Shown: positions 5,125-5,256 of the stretch, piece after piece
How the letters are laid out: each line of letters starts with the position of its first letter
Numbering within the stretch: position 1 is the first letter of the stretch
Origin: an uncultured Prevotellaceae bacterium
Lineage (GTDB): Bacteria; Bacteroidota; Bacteroidia; Bacteroidales; Bacteroidaceae
DNA length: 5,256 nt
Direction of reading: 5' to 3'
NCBI GenBank assembly: GCA_946624335.1
Contig: CAMOSA010000152.1
Coordinates: 1 to 5,256 of the forward strand
Position numbers and translations under genes: made by a program
Notes under the pieces: model-generated
The model's database searches: none
Seen by the model: only the letters and a program-made list of their open reading frames with translations
What the model was told of the DNA's origin: nothing

Positions 5125-5234
5125 AGAATTCTACGAAGATCTTTGCCAAAACAATCCTTGATGACCACATTCCCCTTTGTACACTCATCGCCCCCATCCA
5201 AGCTGGACAGGAGCGATGATAACTGCGGTTGAAA
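5121..5234 (-). other. Short minus-strand open stretch, possibly the broken end of a gene
   Basis: The minus frame ending in TAA at 5123-5121 is open for 37 codons back to a TGA at 5237-5235. It contains LDGGDECTKGNVVIKDCF (about residues 12-29) followed by GKDLRRIL. The text reads like normal protein sequence, with acidic, basic and hydrophobic residues in plausible order, but there is no good start codon. A neighbouring minus frame is open from 5254 to 5087 as well. I do not recognise either product. It could be a frameshifted 3' end of a gene that begins beyond the window, or chance. Confidence 0.2.
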
Positions 5235-5256
5235 TCAATGAATAATAGTTTTCTCA

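Noticed and set aside
5161..5222. Plus-strand frame with ILDDHIPLCTLIAPIQAGQ as a UmuD/LexA-like fragment
   Set aside because: The resemblance is a few residues only, the frame stops soon after, and there is no start codon or catalytic Ser/Lys context.

Overview
The window looks like a chromosomal segment from a Bacteroidales bacterium (Prevotella/Bacteroides-like). This rests on four things: the Bacteroidetes -7 promoter core TAnnTTTG upstream of several genes, AT-rich leaders without Shine-Dalgarno sequences, an HU protein with the RNITKNTT-type arm common in that phylum, and the gene order mutY / HU / tiny basic ribosomal-type protein / RNase G, which I recall as common in Bacteroidales. 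Coding regions favour C/G-ending codons and intergenic regions are AT-rich. Taxonomy below order level cannot be read from this sequence.

Layout. Left edge (1-53, minus): a tRNA-Gly(CCC) cut off by the window edge, with its own promoter at about 78-108. Positions 166-1212 (minus): mutY, the adenine glycosylase that corrects A:8-oxoG mispairs. Positions 1213-1393: a divergent promoter region in which the mutY -7 box lies almost on its GTG start, the HU promoter faces right, and an A/T palindrome sits between them. Positions 1394-1824 (plus): an HU-family DNA-binding protein, then a 29-residue Lys/Arg-rich protein resembling the AURKAIP1/COX24 (mS38/bS22) ribosomal family, closed by a strong stem-loop at 1874-1930. 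Positions 1984-3558 (plus): an RNase G/E-family endoribonuclease with both catalytic aspartates and the zinc-link cysteines, preceded by a small leader hairpin. Positions 3640-4671 (plus): a secreted lipoprotein built of repeated beta-strand/turn units. Positions 4689-4769: a long two-armed inverted repeat without a U-tract. Positions 4850-5080 (plus): a small antitoxin-like protein whose stop overlaps a second ATG that opens only 15 codons, so the expected toxin partner is not visible. The last 176 bases hold no convincing gene.

The core (mutY, HU, the ribosomal-type peptide, RNase G) is a housekeeping neighbourhood for genome maintenance, nucleoid structure, translation and RNA processing. 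The right third (lipoprotein, structured repeat, orphan antitoxin-like gene) is more accessory in character. I see no mobile element, CRISPR array or clearly new multi-gene system. The points most worth checking are the 29-residue protein, the near-leaderless mutY promoter, the structured repeat at 4689-4769 and the orphan antitoxin-like gene.
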